Shown in pieces: positions 44,505 through 55,319 of a DNA stretch of 64,000 nucleotides (position 1 is the stretch's first letter; each line of letters starts with the position of its first letter). Both the position numbers and the translations under genes were made by a program. The DNA is from Dromiciops gliroides (lineage: Eukaryota; Chordata; Mammalia; Microbiotheria; Microbiotheriidae): positions 443,618,822-443,682,821 of the forward strand of contig NC_057864.1 of assembly GCF_019393635.1 (NCBI RefSeq), written 5' to 3'. The notes under the pieces are model-generated. The model did not search any database. It was given only the letters and a program-made list of their open reading frames with translations, and had not been told where the DNA came from.

Positions 44505-44856
44505 AGAATGTAAGAATGTAATAAAGAGGGGCAGCTAGGTGGCGCAGTGGATAAAGCACCAGCCCTGGATTCAGGAGGACCTGAGTTCAAATCTGACCTC
44601 AGACACTTGACACTTACTAGCTGTGTGGCCCTGGGCAAGTCACTTAAACCCCATTACCCCACAAAAAAAAGAAGAAGAAGAAGAAGAAGAAGAAGAAGAA
44701 GAAGAAGAAGAAGAAGAAGAAGAAGAAGAATGTAATGAAGAATTTAAGCTCCTTGAGGGCAGGGACTGTTTTCTTTTTTGTCTTTGTATTCTTACCTCCC
44801 TTACCACCCTGCACATAGTAGGTGCTTGATGAATGCTTGTTGAAGTGAATGATTGT
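44505..44856 (+). repeat. L2 3' end interrupted by a SINE
   Basis: CAGAATGTAAGAATG before the SINE, then TTTAAGCTCCTTGAGGGCAG, CACATAGTAGGTGCTTGATG and ATGCTTGTTGAAGTGAATGA after it. Confidence 0.85.
44528..44726 (+). mobile_element. MAR1/WSINE1-type SINE with (GAA)n tail
   Basis: Complete copy. Its tail is a GAA array of about 60 bp (44669-44729). Target duplication AGAATGTAATAAAGA (44513-44527) recurs with one mismatch at 44727-44741. Confidence 0.97.
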
Positions 44857-46169
44857 GTGTTGCTTTCTAGCACCAAGACATGGCATCCTATAGACTCAGA
44901 AGCCTCTTTTTTCCATCAGCACCAGGAAATCCAGAAGCAGCTTGCTTTATGCTCTCTGTGCTTTGGGGGAAGTGCAGATTTCTGAAGGATCACTGCTCCC
45001 TGCAGGCAGAGTTCTCCAGGTCAGGTCCTTGACAGTCATTAGTGTTATCCTTTTCTTTGGATTTGGGTCCTTTGAACCATGAGTGGCCTCCATGACCATC
45101 CCAAAGCTGTAAGAAGTGATGATTTGTGTGGTCGGTTCCCCAGCAGCTGTTGGGACTCCCTTAGCCTGTTGAACAACTTGCTGAGGGTGCCACCTGCAGA
45201 GCACATCAGCTCTGTTGCTGAAGGGCCAGCAGGGAGAGGACTCAATCCAAGGTGCTTGGAAGAAGATTTGTCTCAGTCCACTGGCCTCACAGTCAAGTTT
45301 GGATGCCACCGCCTGGCATTCTACAGAAGTTCAAAACTCAAACCTGTGCACACTCTTTAACATGGCTGGGAAAAAGAAAAATCCTCTTTCCCAGTATTTG
45401 CTCTTCCACATTCCCTTTCCTACCAAACGGGCCTTAAAGGAAAGGGGTGGGGACAGGGGATGGGGGTGGGTGGGGGAAGCTTCATACCAGAGGCAAGTTA
45501 GCAGTGAGAATCTCTGAGTCTATTTTCGTCTAGTACTATCTGGACACAAATCAAGAATCTAATTTTTCCCACTACTTTCTCTCTCTCTCTTTTTTCCCCC
45601 TTTGTACTTTAGCTGACTCTAAGTGCACAGAGTCTGAAACCCAGTCTGGACTACAGAATTCCATTAGAACATAAAGAATAAACAGAAAGAAAATGTCACC
45701 GAGTTCCACAGATTTCTTCCCCACCTACAGGCCCAAGCCGATCTCTGCTCTGGACCCCAGTTCTTTAAAGGGTCCTTGAGTATAGGAAGAAGGGGAATAG
45801 GAATTGCAAAGTCCCCTTTCCCATTTACTGATGCAGTGCATTCATGCAGTAGCTTGGATTCTGGTCTCGTGAGCCTTGGAATGGGGTGGGGTGGGAGGGA
45901 ACAGGAGGAGGAGAATCTGACTCCTCTCTCCCAGGGAAGCGTGAGCCATGTGAATGTCATTAACCAACCTCCGCCAAGTATCTGCCAAAGTAAAGAGCCC
46001 AGTGCGCGCTCTCTCCCTACAGAAAAGAAGCTCTGGAAATCCTCTCAGGTTAGCAGGATTGCCTGACAGACTGAGGATATGGAAGATCTAAGGGGCCATA
46101 AAGCCCTTCCCTTTTCTCTTCCCCTTCTCCCCTAACCACTGATCACCAAAAAAGACCCCCTACAAACAC
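44857..46169. other. Repeat-poor, GC-richer block
   Basis: About 1.3 kb without recognisable mobile elements. Overlapping ORFs of 93-121 codons on both strands near 44.95-45.36 kb show no recognisable domain. It includes a G-quadruplex motif at 45444-45476. A promoter or conserved non-coding element is possible but unproven. Confidence 0.4.
45444..45476 (+). promoter_or_regulatory. Potential G-quadruplex
   Basis: Six runs of three or more G separated by 1-3 bases fit the classic G4 pattern. It lies in repeat-poor DNA rather than in an L1 3' UTR, where the other G-rich tracts of the window are found. Confidence 0.5.
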
Positions 46170-47275
46170 AATCATTGCCCTTTCATCTTCTAATGAAAAA
46201 CTTTTTCAACTACCCATTGGCCATTTCCAACTTGTTGTTCTATAGGTATCACAAACTCAACATGTCTCCAACAAAACGCATCGCATTCTCTGCCTCCCAC
46301 CCTTCTTCCAAATTTCCTTATTATTATTAAAGGTACTAATACCTTACTAGTCACCCACCTCGGCAACTTTGGAGTCATCCTCAACTCCTCATCTCCCTCC
46401 CCTCACTAATTCTAGTCAGTTGCCAAGTCTCATTAATTCTACCTTCACAGTCTCTCATATCTACCCTGCTTCTTTCTACTCACATATTTACCACCCTAAT
46501 TCCTGCCTCTGAGTGGTCTAGCCTTCTGATTGGCCTCCCTGCCTTTTTCTTTTTGCAGGGCAATGAGGGTTAAGTGACTTGCCCAAGGTCACACAGCTAG
46601 TAACTGTCAAGTGTCTGAGGCTGGATTTGAACTCAGGACCTCCTGAATCCAGGGCTGATGTTTTATCCGCTGTACCACCTAGCTGCCCCGAGTTTCTTCC
46701 TTTTTCAATCCATCTTCCACACAACTGTTAACACTGTTTTCCTAAAGCACACTCTTGCTCTATCAACTCCATTGGTTTCCTATTGCCTTAAAGACCAATT
46801 ACAAACTCCTCTGTTTGTCATTCAAAACCTCTTATAATTAATTTGCTTTTTAGCCTATTACATAATACTCCCCTTTGTGTACTTTGTGGTCTAACCAAAC
46901 TGATTTTCTTACTCTTCCTTGAACACAACACTCCACCTCTCCTCTTTCTGCCTTTGCACTGTCTGTCTCCTCGTGCTTGACATTCACTCTCTCCTCACCT
47001 CTATTTCTTAGGGCCCTAGTTTTCCTTCAAAGTTCAGCTCAAGTATCCCTTAATATATGACACCTTCTCTGCATCCCCCTCCCCAAGCTGCTAGTATCCT
47101 CCCCAATTTTGCCTTGTATGTATTTGGACATTTCTATATTAACACATTGACTCTCCTATAGAATGGAACTTCTCTGAGGTTGGGGATTTTCATATTTGTC
47201 CCTAGATCCTAGGCCAGTGTCTGCCACATATTAATTTAATTTAAAGACATTTTATAAATTCTTATCGATTTATTG
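46170..47275 (+). mobile_element. L2 LINE, ORF2 end and 3' UTR
   Basis: CAACTTTGGAGTCATCCTC, TCTGATTGGCCTCCCTGCCT, CTATCAACTCCATTGGTTTC, CTTTGCACTGTCTGTC and a diverged 3' end near 47270. A SINE interrupts it at 46541. No intact frame. Confidence 0.88.
46541..46689 (-). mobile_element. MAR1/WSINE1-type SINE
   Basis: Complete antisense copy inside L2. No clear target duplication was found. Confidence 0.93.
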
Positions 47276-47491
47276 GTAGAGAGGCAGATTCTGTTCAGGG
47301 TTATAGGAGTCAGGGGGCTTTGACTCTAAAAAGTTCAGGCTGGCTCTCCATGATGCCAACATCTGGATAGAAACTGAAGAATCCATCAACTTATCTGTAT
47401 ATTTGGCTGCAACCCTGACATTTCATCTTCCCACAGAAGAGGATGCCTTTCATGTCAAGGACCCAACCCAGTCAGCCAGTCAACAAGCTTT

Positions 47492-47538
<47 letters not shown>

Positions 47539-48299
47539 ACACACACACACACATATATATCTTCCTTATACACCTGCTGAGATCATCGGCTCTGTTCTTG
47601 GCAGCTGCGGCCAGCCACAATCCACACAGATCCCTGGGGCTGTCAAGGATGGAATGTGTGTTTCTGACAGGATGAGAGGTCCTAGGGAGCCAACTCTTCT
47701 TCTGACCAATCTCTAGCAAGGGGCTTGGAGCCAGTTGGCCAATTGGTGGAGCCTGTGGCTGCCAGCAGGACAGATGTAACAAGTCAGGTTTATGGGGTAA
47801 GTTTTCCCAGACTGAGATGTCCAAACTTCTGTCCCGTCCTATTGTAACCTTCCTTCAGTTCGATGGATAAAAAACAGAACAACACAGGCTTGGACAAGAA
47901 CTGTTCAGATAAGAACTCCCCAAAATAATGAAGGTCATCCCATCAGATGCTTTTTCCACATGGGATGAGAGACTTGGGTTAAGAGGGTTTGGGAAAGAGT
48001 GTGGCCTTTGTGCATTAATTTTTCTTCCCACCACCCAGACCAAATTTCTACTCACTGATGCACCATTCAGGCTTCAAACTATAACCACTGGTTTTTACAG
48101 GGACCCCAAATTTCAGGTCCCCAGAAGACCAAAAGGTCTTCACCTCATTCCTATCCTTAGCCCTTGATGATAAGAAATCAACCTCTAAGGTCTTTAGAGG
48201 GAATTTATGATGAAGGATAGCAAGAGCATCTATAGATGGAAGGAGGGAATTTTGGAGAGTAAAAGGGTAAAGGGTAAAAATATGAATCATGAACTTTTA
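47276..48299. other. Unassigned DNA around a (CA)n microsatellite
   Basis: An AC array lies at 47494-47560 with one AT interruption. The flanks show no recognisable repeat. A short GC-richer segment at 47590-47780 has no clear ORF. Confidence 0.45.
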
Positions 48300-48684
48300 A
48301 AAATGAATTTTATTCATTCCTTTTGATTTTTCTTGCTGTTATTTCTGGAATACCCCTGTCCCCAACCCCATGGAATTTAACACCCAGTAACAAGGAAAAA
48401 CAACTAAAAAATCCAACCAATAAAGTGACAGAGTCTGACAATGTTTACTACATTCTCCTTAGGAGTCTTCCACCTCTCTACTGTGAGGAGAGAGATATGT
48501 TTTATTTTCTGTTCTCCAATATAGTGATTGGTTTGTCAATTACACAGAATCTGGTTTGCTTTTAGTGATCTTTTCATTTACATTGTGGTAGTCATTATGT
48601 ATAGTATTCATCGGATTTTGCTTATTTCATTGCATACCAGTTGGTACATCTTTCCATGTTTCTCTGAATTTATTTAGTCATTTG
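48300..48684 (-). mobile_element. L1 3' end, antisense
   Basis: CATTTACATTGTGGTAGTCA, GATTTTGCTTATTTCATTGC and CATCTTTCCATGTTTCTCTG match an L1 ORF2/3' UTR junction in antisense. It represents a subfamily different from 39.4 kb. Confidence 0.75.
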
Positions 48685-48900
48685 GGGAAGCTAGGTAGTA
48701 CAGTGGTAGTGTAGCTAGGTAGGCACTGAGCTTAGAGTCAGGGTAGACCTGAGTTCAAATCCAATCTCAATTCAAACTTTAGCTATATAACCCTAATAAT
48801 GGTACCTACCTTGCAGAGTAAGGATTAAATGTAATAATATTCATAGAGCATGTAGCACAATGCCTGGCACAAAGTAGCTACTATATAAGTACACATTTCC
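48685..48900 (+). repeat. CORE-SINE
   Basis: GGAAGCTAGGTAGTACAGTG, GACCTGAGTTCAAATCC, then a MIR-like tail with AGCACAATGCCTGGCAC. Confidence 0.7.
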
Positions 48901-49034
48901 TTCTCCCTTCTCCTCTTTCCTTTCTCCATTCTTCTATTATAATGCTTGGGATATTTAACTTTACATAATAATTACTTTATTACTTACAAGATAAAGGACT
49001 TACATCTAGAAAGAATCTCAGAGATCATCTTATC

Positions 49035-49837
49035 CAGGGGTTCTCAAACTTTTTGGTCTCAGAACCCTTTTACATTAATTTTTAAATTAAATTTGATTTT
49101 ATTATCAGTTCCTAATTCTCTACTTCCTTCTACCTTCCCACACCCATTAAGAAGGCAAGAAAAACAAAGCCCATTACAAGTATGCATAATCAAACAAAAC
49201 AAATTCCCACATTAGCCATGGAAGAAGAAGAGGAGGAGGAGGAGGAGGAGGAGGAGGAGGAGGAGGAGAAGCTTCAATCTGTATTCAGTCCTACACCTCT
49301 CCGTAAGGAGGTAAGATAGCATGTTTTCTCATGAATCCTCTGCAATTGAGTTTGGTAATTGTGTTGCTCATTTTCTAAGACTTTCCGAGTTGTTTGTCTT
49401 TATAATATTGTTATTGCAAAAATTGCTCTCCTGGTTCTGCTCACTTTACTTTGCATTAGTTCATGTAATTCTTCATGGGTTTCTCTGAAACCCTTTTCTG
49501 CATTATTTCTTATAGCATGATAACATTCCATCTCATTAATATACTATAACTTGTTCAGTTATTCCCTAATTGATGGGCACCACCTCAGTTCCCAGTTATT
49601 GGCCACCATGAAAAGAGATGCTATAAACAATTTTGTACACGTGGGTCATTTACTCCTTTGCATTCTTAAGAAATTATTGAGGAACACCCTCAAGGACTTT
49701 TGTTTATGAGTTTTATCTCTTGATATTTACAATATTTGAAATTTAAATGTTTTAGTATTATTATGAAAATACTCTTGATCACATAGATCCCCTGAAAGGG
49801 GCTTGAGGACCCCCATGACATACTTTGAGAACCACTG
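49035..49837. mobile_element. hAT-type DNA transposon with an L1 inside
   Basis: Terminal inverted repeats CAGGGGTTCTCAAA (49035) and TTTGAGAACCACTG (ending 49837) are of hAT Charlie/Tip type. The 8-bp flanks ATCTTATC and GTCTAATC match at six positions. Internal hAT sequence is at 49049-49080 and 49665-49837. No transposase frame is present. Confidence 0.8.
49080..49665 (-). mobile_element. L1 3' end, antisense, with (GGA)n
   Basis: CTCCTGGTTCTGCTCACTTT, CATTAGTTCATGTAATTC, CCCTAATTGATGGGCACC and CTATAAACAATTTTGTACAC. The 3' UTR carries a GGA array at 49220-49269. Confidence 0.9.
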
Positions 49838-50334
49838 GTCTAATCAAACCATATGATTTTGTAAAGGAGGAAACAGATTCAGAAAAGTGATGTGACTTGT
49901 AGAACATTACAAAGGCCATAAGTTTCAGAGCCTGGATTGAAACTAGGTTCTCCTTGACTACAGGATTGGTTCATTTTCTCCTGTCATGTTGCCTCTCCAC
50001 TATATCACAAAGCTACTTATTTCCTTCTACTATAATGTAATCTTTCTGAGGACAGAATTCATGTCTTTCTCAATTTTTTGTTGACTTCATTTGCCCAAAA
50101 TAGCTCATATTTGCTCAAGGTAATCCTCTTTTCTAGAGAAGTCTCCCTAGTTGAGCCTCTGCCTTTTCTAGTGGAGGCCTGTGATGGCACTGTTTTTACT
50201 CCAACTGTTTCTAATTAATGCACTTAAACTGCCTCTGAGTCAATGACTCAGGATGATTCAGCAAACCCTCACTTTATACTAGAGCCAGAATGTATTTTAA
50301 CCCAATCGATACAACATGTTATTACCCTTTACTG

Positions 50335-51600
50335 CTAGCACCTGGAGGAAAAGACTTCTTGAACAAAGTGGTAGTTGATCAGATGTTTGAAAAAAATAAC
50401 AAACCCAAGGTATTCTATAAGGCAGAGGTGAGTAGGGATTGAATACCAGGTATGGGACACAGTCTGTACAAAGGCAAAGAGATGGGCAATTGAAAGTCAA
50501 GTGTGGAAAAACCTGGACATACTTACATGAATTGATGCTGAGTGAAATGAGCAGAACCAGGAGACCATTGTACACAATATTAATAACATTATGTGATGAT
50601 CACCTATGATAGACTTAACTCTTCTCACAATACAATGATACAAGATAATTCCAAAGGACTGATGATGGAAAATGCTCTTCACATCCAGAAAAAAAGAACT
50701 GTAGAATCTGGATGCAGATCGAACCATACTGCTTCTGCTTTTTTTGTGCTTTTTCTCATTTGTTCTGATTCTTCTTTCATAACATGACTAATGCAGGAAT
50801 ATGTTTAATGTTATCGTACATATATAACCTAAATAAGATTGCTTTCTGTCTTTGGGAGGAGGGAGAGAAGGAAGGGTCGGATAAAAATTTGGAATTAAAA
50901 ATCCTATGAAAACAAATGTTGAAAACTATCTTTACATATAACTAGAAAATAATAAAATACTTTTATGATAAAAAACATTTAAAAAATGAAATTCAAATGA
51001 AAAAACACCATTGTGTGTGATCAACTGTGATAGACTTAACTCTTCTCAGCAAAACAATAATGGAATAAAATTCCAAAGGACTGATGACAGAAAATGCTCT
51101 TCACATTCAGAGAAAAAGAACTGTGGAATCTGGATGCAGATTGAATCATACTGCTTCTACATTTTTTTTCTTTTTTGAGGTTTCCCCCTTTTGTTCTTAT
51201 TCTTCTTTCATAACATGACTAATGCAGAAATATGTTTAATATTATCGTACATATATAACCTATATCAGATTGTTTGCTGTCTTGGGGAGGGGGAGAGGGA
51301 AGGGAGGGTGGGAGAAAAACTTGGAACCAGAAATCCTATAAAAACAAATGTTGAAAACTATCTTTACATGTAGCTGGAAAATAATAAAATTCTTTTATGG
51401 ATTTTAGAAAGTCAAATGTGAGGCACAGTAAAGTTGGTCAATTTGTAGAATGTGTAATAAGGCAGGAAAGGTAGGTTCAAGCAAGGTTGTGAAAGGCTTT
51501 AAAGTCCAAAACATAGGGCTTTTTGTTTGATCCCTAGAGATAATAGTCAGTGGAGTCTGAGCTGTGTGTGTGTATTTGTGAGAGAGACAGAGGCAGAAAG
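50335..51600 (+). repeat. Ancient repeat (unsettled family) interrupted by L1
   Basis: 50335-50505 (ATTCTATAAGGCAGAGGTGA) and 51407-51600 (CAAGGTTGTGAAAGGCTTTA) belong to one repeat with the texture of the copies at 35.5 and 63.4 kb. The 250 bp before it is unassigned, apart from a possible L2 end near 50040. Confidence 0.5.
50506..51406 (+). mobile_element. L1 3' end present as a tandem dimer
   Basis: Two copies of the L1 3' end, at about 50590-50972 and 51015-51401. Each runs from AGACTTAACTCTTCTCA through a G-rich tract to AATAATAAAAT. One target duplication GAAAGTCAAGTGTG (50492-50505) recurs with one mismatch at 51407-51420 and encloses both. Confidence 0.88.
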
Positions 51601-51619
51601 ACTTGCACCTTGTTATTTC

Positions 51620-52365
51620 TATTTTAAGGTCTTTAAAAATTTTATAAGCATTTTTTATCTTTTCTAATTGCTCCCACCCAAATGAAGAATTATAATATCA
51701 TAACAAATATGCATAGTTCAGGAAAAAAATCACACATTGGCCGTATCTAAAACTGTGTGTCTCATTCTGTATTTTGGGCCTATCCCCACTCTGGCAGAAG
51801 GTGGGTACCATGATTTATCTTTAATCTTCAGGTCTCATGGTTTATCATTCCATTGATCAGAGCATTAAAGTCTTTCCAAATTGTTTTTCTTCAGAATGTT
51901 GTTGTCATTTTATAAATTGCTCCCTTAGTTCTTTTCATTTTCCTCTGTATCTGTTCATGGAAGCTTTCCCAATTTCATCTGAAACTATCCATCCTGTCAT
52001 TTTTCATAGTGAAATAATAATCCTTTAAATTGAGCTAGCAGAATTTGTTTAGTAGTTCCACAATGGGTTCCACAATAGGCAGTTTAGGGCTACTATTATA
52101 ATTTTTAGTAACTAGGGGCTACTATGAAAAGAGCTATTATAAAAGTTTTTGTACATATGATTCTTCTCCCTGTTCTTTTGATTTCTTTGATGTATAGACC
52201 TGGTAGTAGTACAAATATATAAAAAATATGTACAGTTCAGTCACTTTGGGGGCATAATCCCAAATTCTTTTTATTTGTCCTTTTCTGTTTTTGTCATCTT
52301 TGCCAATCTAATGGGTATAAGGTGGAGTGTCAGAGTTGCTTTAATTTGCATGGAAACATTGAACA
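51620..52365 (-). mobile_element. L1 ORF2 end and 3' UTR, antisense
   Basis: TTTGCCAATCTAATGGGTAT, AAGGTGGAGTGTCAGAGTTG and GAAAAGAGCTATTATAAAAG mark ORF2-terminal sequence. The 3' UTR extends to about 51620. Confidence 0.8.
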
Positions 52366-52470
52366 AATAGCTTCACCTCTCTGGGACTCAGTTTTATTTT
52401 CTGGAACATGAGACAGTTGGATTATTTGATTTCTACAAGTCACTTTCAGCTCCAATTTCTATAACCTTTG
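52366..52470 (+). repeat. MIR tail
   Basis: CTTCACCTCTCTGGGACTCA followed by a CATGAGACAGTTGGATTATT tail. Confidence 0.75.
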
Positions 52471-52537
52471 CATTATATGTATGTTTTTTTAACCTCTCCT
52501 TTAAAGTCTCTTTTACTGGCTCATTAAACATATTTTT

Positions 52538-52652
52538 TGTGTTCAGTTGTGTCCAACTCTTCATGACCCCATTTGGGATTTGGTTGGCAGAGATACTGGA
52601 ATGGTTTGCCATTTCCTTCCCCAGTTCATTTTACAGATGAGGAAGTGAGACA
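52538..52652 (+). repeat. RTE-tailed SINE fragment
   Basis: GTTCAGTTGTGTCCAACTC, CATGACCCCATTTGGGATTT and GGTTTGCCATTTCCTTCCCC match the RTE-related SINE at 25.2 and 58.3 kb. A short TATC run follows at about 52765-52795. Confidence 0.85.
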
Positions 52653-52834
52653 TTAACCACAGTGTGCTCCCTCACAATGAGTGCCAATCAAGTCCATCTC
52701 CTAGGCCCTTTTTCCTTCTTCTACATGCTTTCTCTGGGTAGCCACATAAGTTTCCATGTATTTAATTATCTATCTTTCTATCTATCATCTATCTCAATAG
52801 ACATAGACATTTTAACATAGACTTAATATATCCC

Positions 52835-53756
52835 AAACTGAACTCATATCTTTCCATTGTGTTTCCATTCCACTTCAAAACTCCCCTTTTGCAAAGTTCC
52901 CTATTTCTGTTGAAACCTTCACCAGCCTTCCAGTTGCCCAGCTTCCTAGCCTTGGCTTTATTATAGATCCCTTACTTTTCCTTACCTCACAAATCTAGTC
53001 AATTATCAGCTCTTGGTGTTCTGCCTTTACAACATCTGACCCTTTCTCTTTACTTACATAATTATCACCTTAGTTCAAACCCTTAGCACCTATTACCTAG
53101 ATTGTAACATTCTAATTGATCCCTCTCCTTCAAGTCCTTCTCCACTCCATTTCATCCTCCATGCCAAAGTAAAAGTAAAGTAAATTATTACCATAAATGC
53201 AGATCTGACTCTGTAACTTTCCTACTCAATCAACTCTAGTGCCTCTAGACACTGTTCAGTTTTTAAAGCCCATCACATCCTGATGCTAACCTATGTTTTT
53301 GTCCTCATTTTACATTATTCCACCTTCAGTACCATGATATAGCCAAACTGACTTTCTCCCTTTTCTTCTATGCATGGCACACCTCCCATATCCATGTCTC
53401 AACACTGGTTATTTCTGATGCCTGGAATGCACTCTCTCCTTACCTTTACATTACAGAGTCCTTCTATTCCTTTAGGACAAAGCTCACTCGGCATCTTTTG
53501 TATAGTCTCTCCTAAACCTCCACCTCAAATGCTATTGCCCTCCCTACAAACTCCTTTGTATTTAACTACTATGTAAAAAATTATATTTATTCAATTTACG
53601 TTTATTATGAATATATTTTTACATGTACTTGCTGTCTCTTCCATTAGAATGTATGTTTCTTGTGAGTAGAGATTATTTCATTCTTCTTACTTGTGTCCCT
53701 GGTACCCAACATAGTACTTGCATATGATAGGCTCTTAATAAATGCCTGTTTTTTTA
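52835..53756 (+). mobile_element. L2 LINE, ORF2 end and 3' UTR
   Basis: CCCAAACTGAACTCATATCT, CTTGGCTTTATTATAGATCC, ATGATATAGCCAAACTGAC, GCCTGGAATGCACTCTCTCC and an end at CTCTTAATAAATGCCTG. The best L2 copy in the window by length, but no intact frame. Confidence 0.9.
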
Positions 53757-54310
53757 CATCAGTTTTCTCAGATAACCATCTCCCCTTATGTTTTCAGAAT
53801 TTCATTCTTGAGAACTCATCACTCCAGACCTAACATTCCCTGTATATTTTAAGTTCGTGCAATCCTGTCCTTTCTCTGAACCTTTACAATTATTTGCACT
53901 AAAAATCTTGGGTACAATTTAAACTAGTCCCAGTGTTCCTCTCCCTATTCATCACAAAGTCCAGGAGTGAGTGTTGGTTTTCTCAAAATGGTCCCCTGAC
54001 TTTTACCTCAGAAATCAGTTCCTCCCTGTTGATGAGAAATGGATCCAGAAGCAATCTCTCCTTGTTGGGTCCTCCACTTTTTGAAGGATGAAGTTATCAT
54101 CAAAGTAAAAGGGAATATTAGCTTGTCTGTCTTTGGCAGAGAGAGGGTTCCAGCAGACGTTTGGCTAACTTAATTGCTCCGTTCCTACTACATCATATCT
54201 TCATGCCAGACATTCAATTGGTTTCCCAAACCCCTCATATATTTTCTCTTTCTGTCCAGGTAGTCTATAGTATAGTATACTAATCACATTTTTAGAAGAC
54301 ATAAATCTAG
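53757..54310 (-). mobile_element. L3/CR1 LINE, endonuclease region, antisense
   Basis: The minus strand reads ILYYRLPGQKEKIYEGFGKP (about 54207-54275), like the CR1-clade endonuclease GVYYRPPNQEEEVDEAF. CTACTACATCATATCTTC lies where MGDFNYPD is expected. The 53.95-54.12 kb part is homologous to 5.04-5.19 kb. Heavily decayed. The 300 bp after it are unassigned. Confidence 0.75.
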
Positions 54311-54624
54311 GGAGAGCTAATGCACTAGATCCCAATGGATTTTGACAGACTAAAGAACTGGGCAGATTTTCGGGGACAAATTGTAATTGGCAATAAGATA
54401 ATGCAACAAGAGATACAAGAGTAAAAGGATAGTTTGGAGTTGAACTAGGCAAGAGTCAAGATTGGGAAGGGAGAAGAATGTAGCCACAGCTGGGATTGTG
54501 CCCTAGGATAATACTGGAGGATGTAATGACTTGAGATCATGGTGAGGTTGAAGAGGAATTTAAGGAGAGACACAGAGGGAAATGAAAAGATAAAATATTA
54601 AGATCAAATGAATAATCCATTTGT

Positions 54625-54768
54625 TTATTTTATGGGGTAATGAGGGTTAAGTGACTTGCCCAGGGTCACACAGCTAGTGTTAAGTGTCAAGTGTCTGAGG
54701 TTGGATTTGAACTCAGGTCCTCCTGAATCCAGGACTGTGCTTTATCTACTGTGCCACCTAGCTGCCCC
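54625..54768 (-). mobile_element. MAR1/WSINE1-type SINE with inverted flanks
   Basis: Complete antisense copy. TAATCCATTTG (54613-54623) and CAAATGGATTA (54773-54783) flank it as an inverted repeat rather than the usual direct one. Confidence 0.93.
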
Positions 54769-54894
54769 CTCCCAAATGGATTAATTTTAGTGTTCTCCAA
54801 CATGGAAGTAGAATACTTGTAGATGATGGCAAGGTCCCACGGATATGATCATCCCTTTGTGTAGCTGAGGGAGAGTGGGGGCATCAAACCAAGT

Positions 54895-55310
54895 TGACAA
54901 TAGGCATTTATTAAGTGCTTAGCTTGTATCAGGTATTGTGCTAAGTGCTAGAAATATAAATGCAAACAGAAAAAGTCTCTGCTCTTTTCAAGGAGTTCAA
55001 ACTCTAGCAAAGAAAGATAACACATAAAAAGGGGCTGAATAGTGGGGAAGGAGAGAGAAGAAGAGATGAAAGTATCTGATGAAAGGGCATTGTATAAAAT
55101 GTCCAGGAGAGTCAGCAGTATAGTATGGAGAGGAATGAGCTGGCCTTGGCCTCTTTCTTAAAATGGAGCAGAGAAGAGGGTACTTCCAGTGAAGTTCAAG
55201 GGTGAAATGGTTTCTGGGACATTGTAGAGAAAGTCCAGGAGTCAGAAGTGTAGCCTGGAGAGGAATGAAGACATGACTTCTTGAGTCTTATCCTTAATAT
55301 AGAATAGGTT
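54895..55310 (+). repeat. Ancient interspersed repeat, family not settled
   Basis: GGCATTTATTAAGTGCTTAG, ATTGTGCTAAGTGCTAGAAA and CTGCTCTTTTCAAGGAGTTC match the copy at 35.5 kb. Confidence 0.55.
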
Positions 55311-55319
55311 ATGGTAGTT

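Larger units (their letters stand above)
48990..50000 (-). repeat. CORE-SINE interrupted by a hAT transposon
   Basis: AGAAAGAATCTCAGAGATC (before 49034) continues at 49846 with AAACCATATGATTTTGTAAA, AGAAAAGTGATGTGACTTG and GGATTGAAACTAGGTTCTCC. Confidence 0.7.

Noticed and set aside
44623-44886. ORFs with poly-Glu, poly-Arg, poly-Ser or poly-Phe
   Set aside because: All are reading frames of the (GAA)n tail of one SINE.
47480-47824. 114-codon ORF with a poly-Cys/Val tail
   Set aside because: The tail is the (CA)n array, and the remainder has no recognisable motif.
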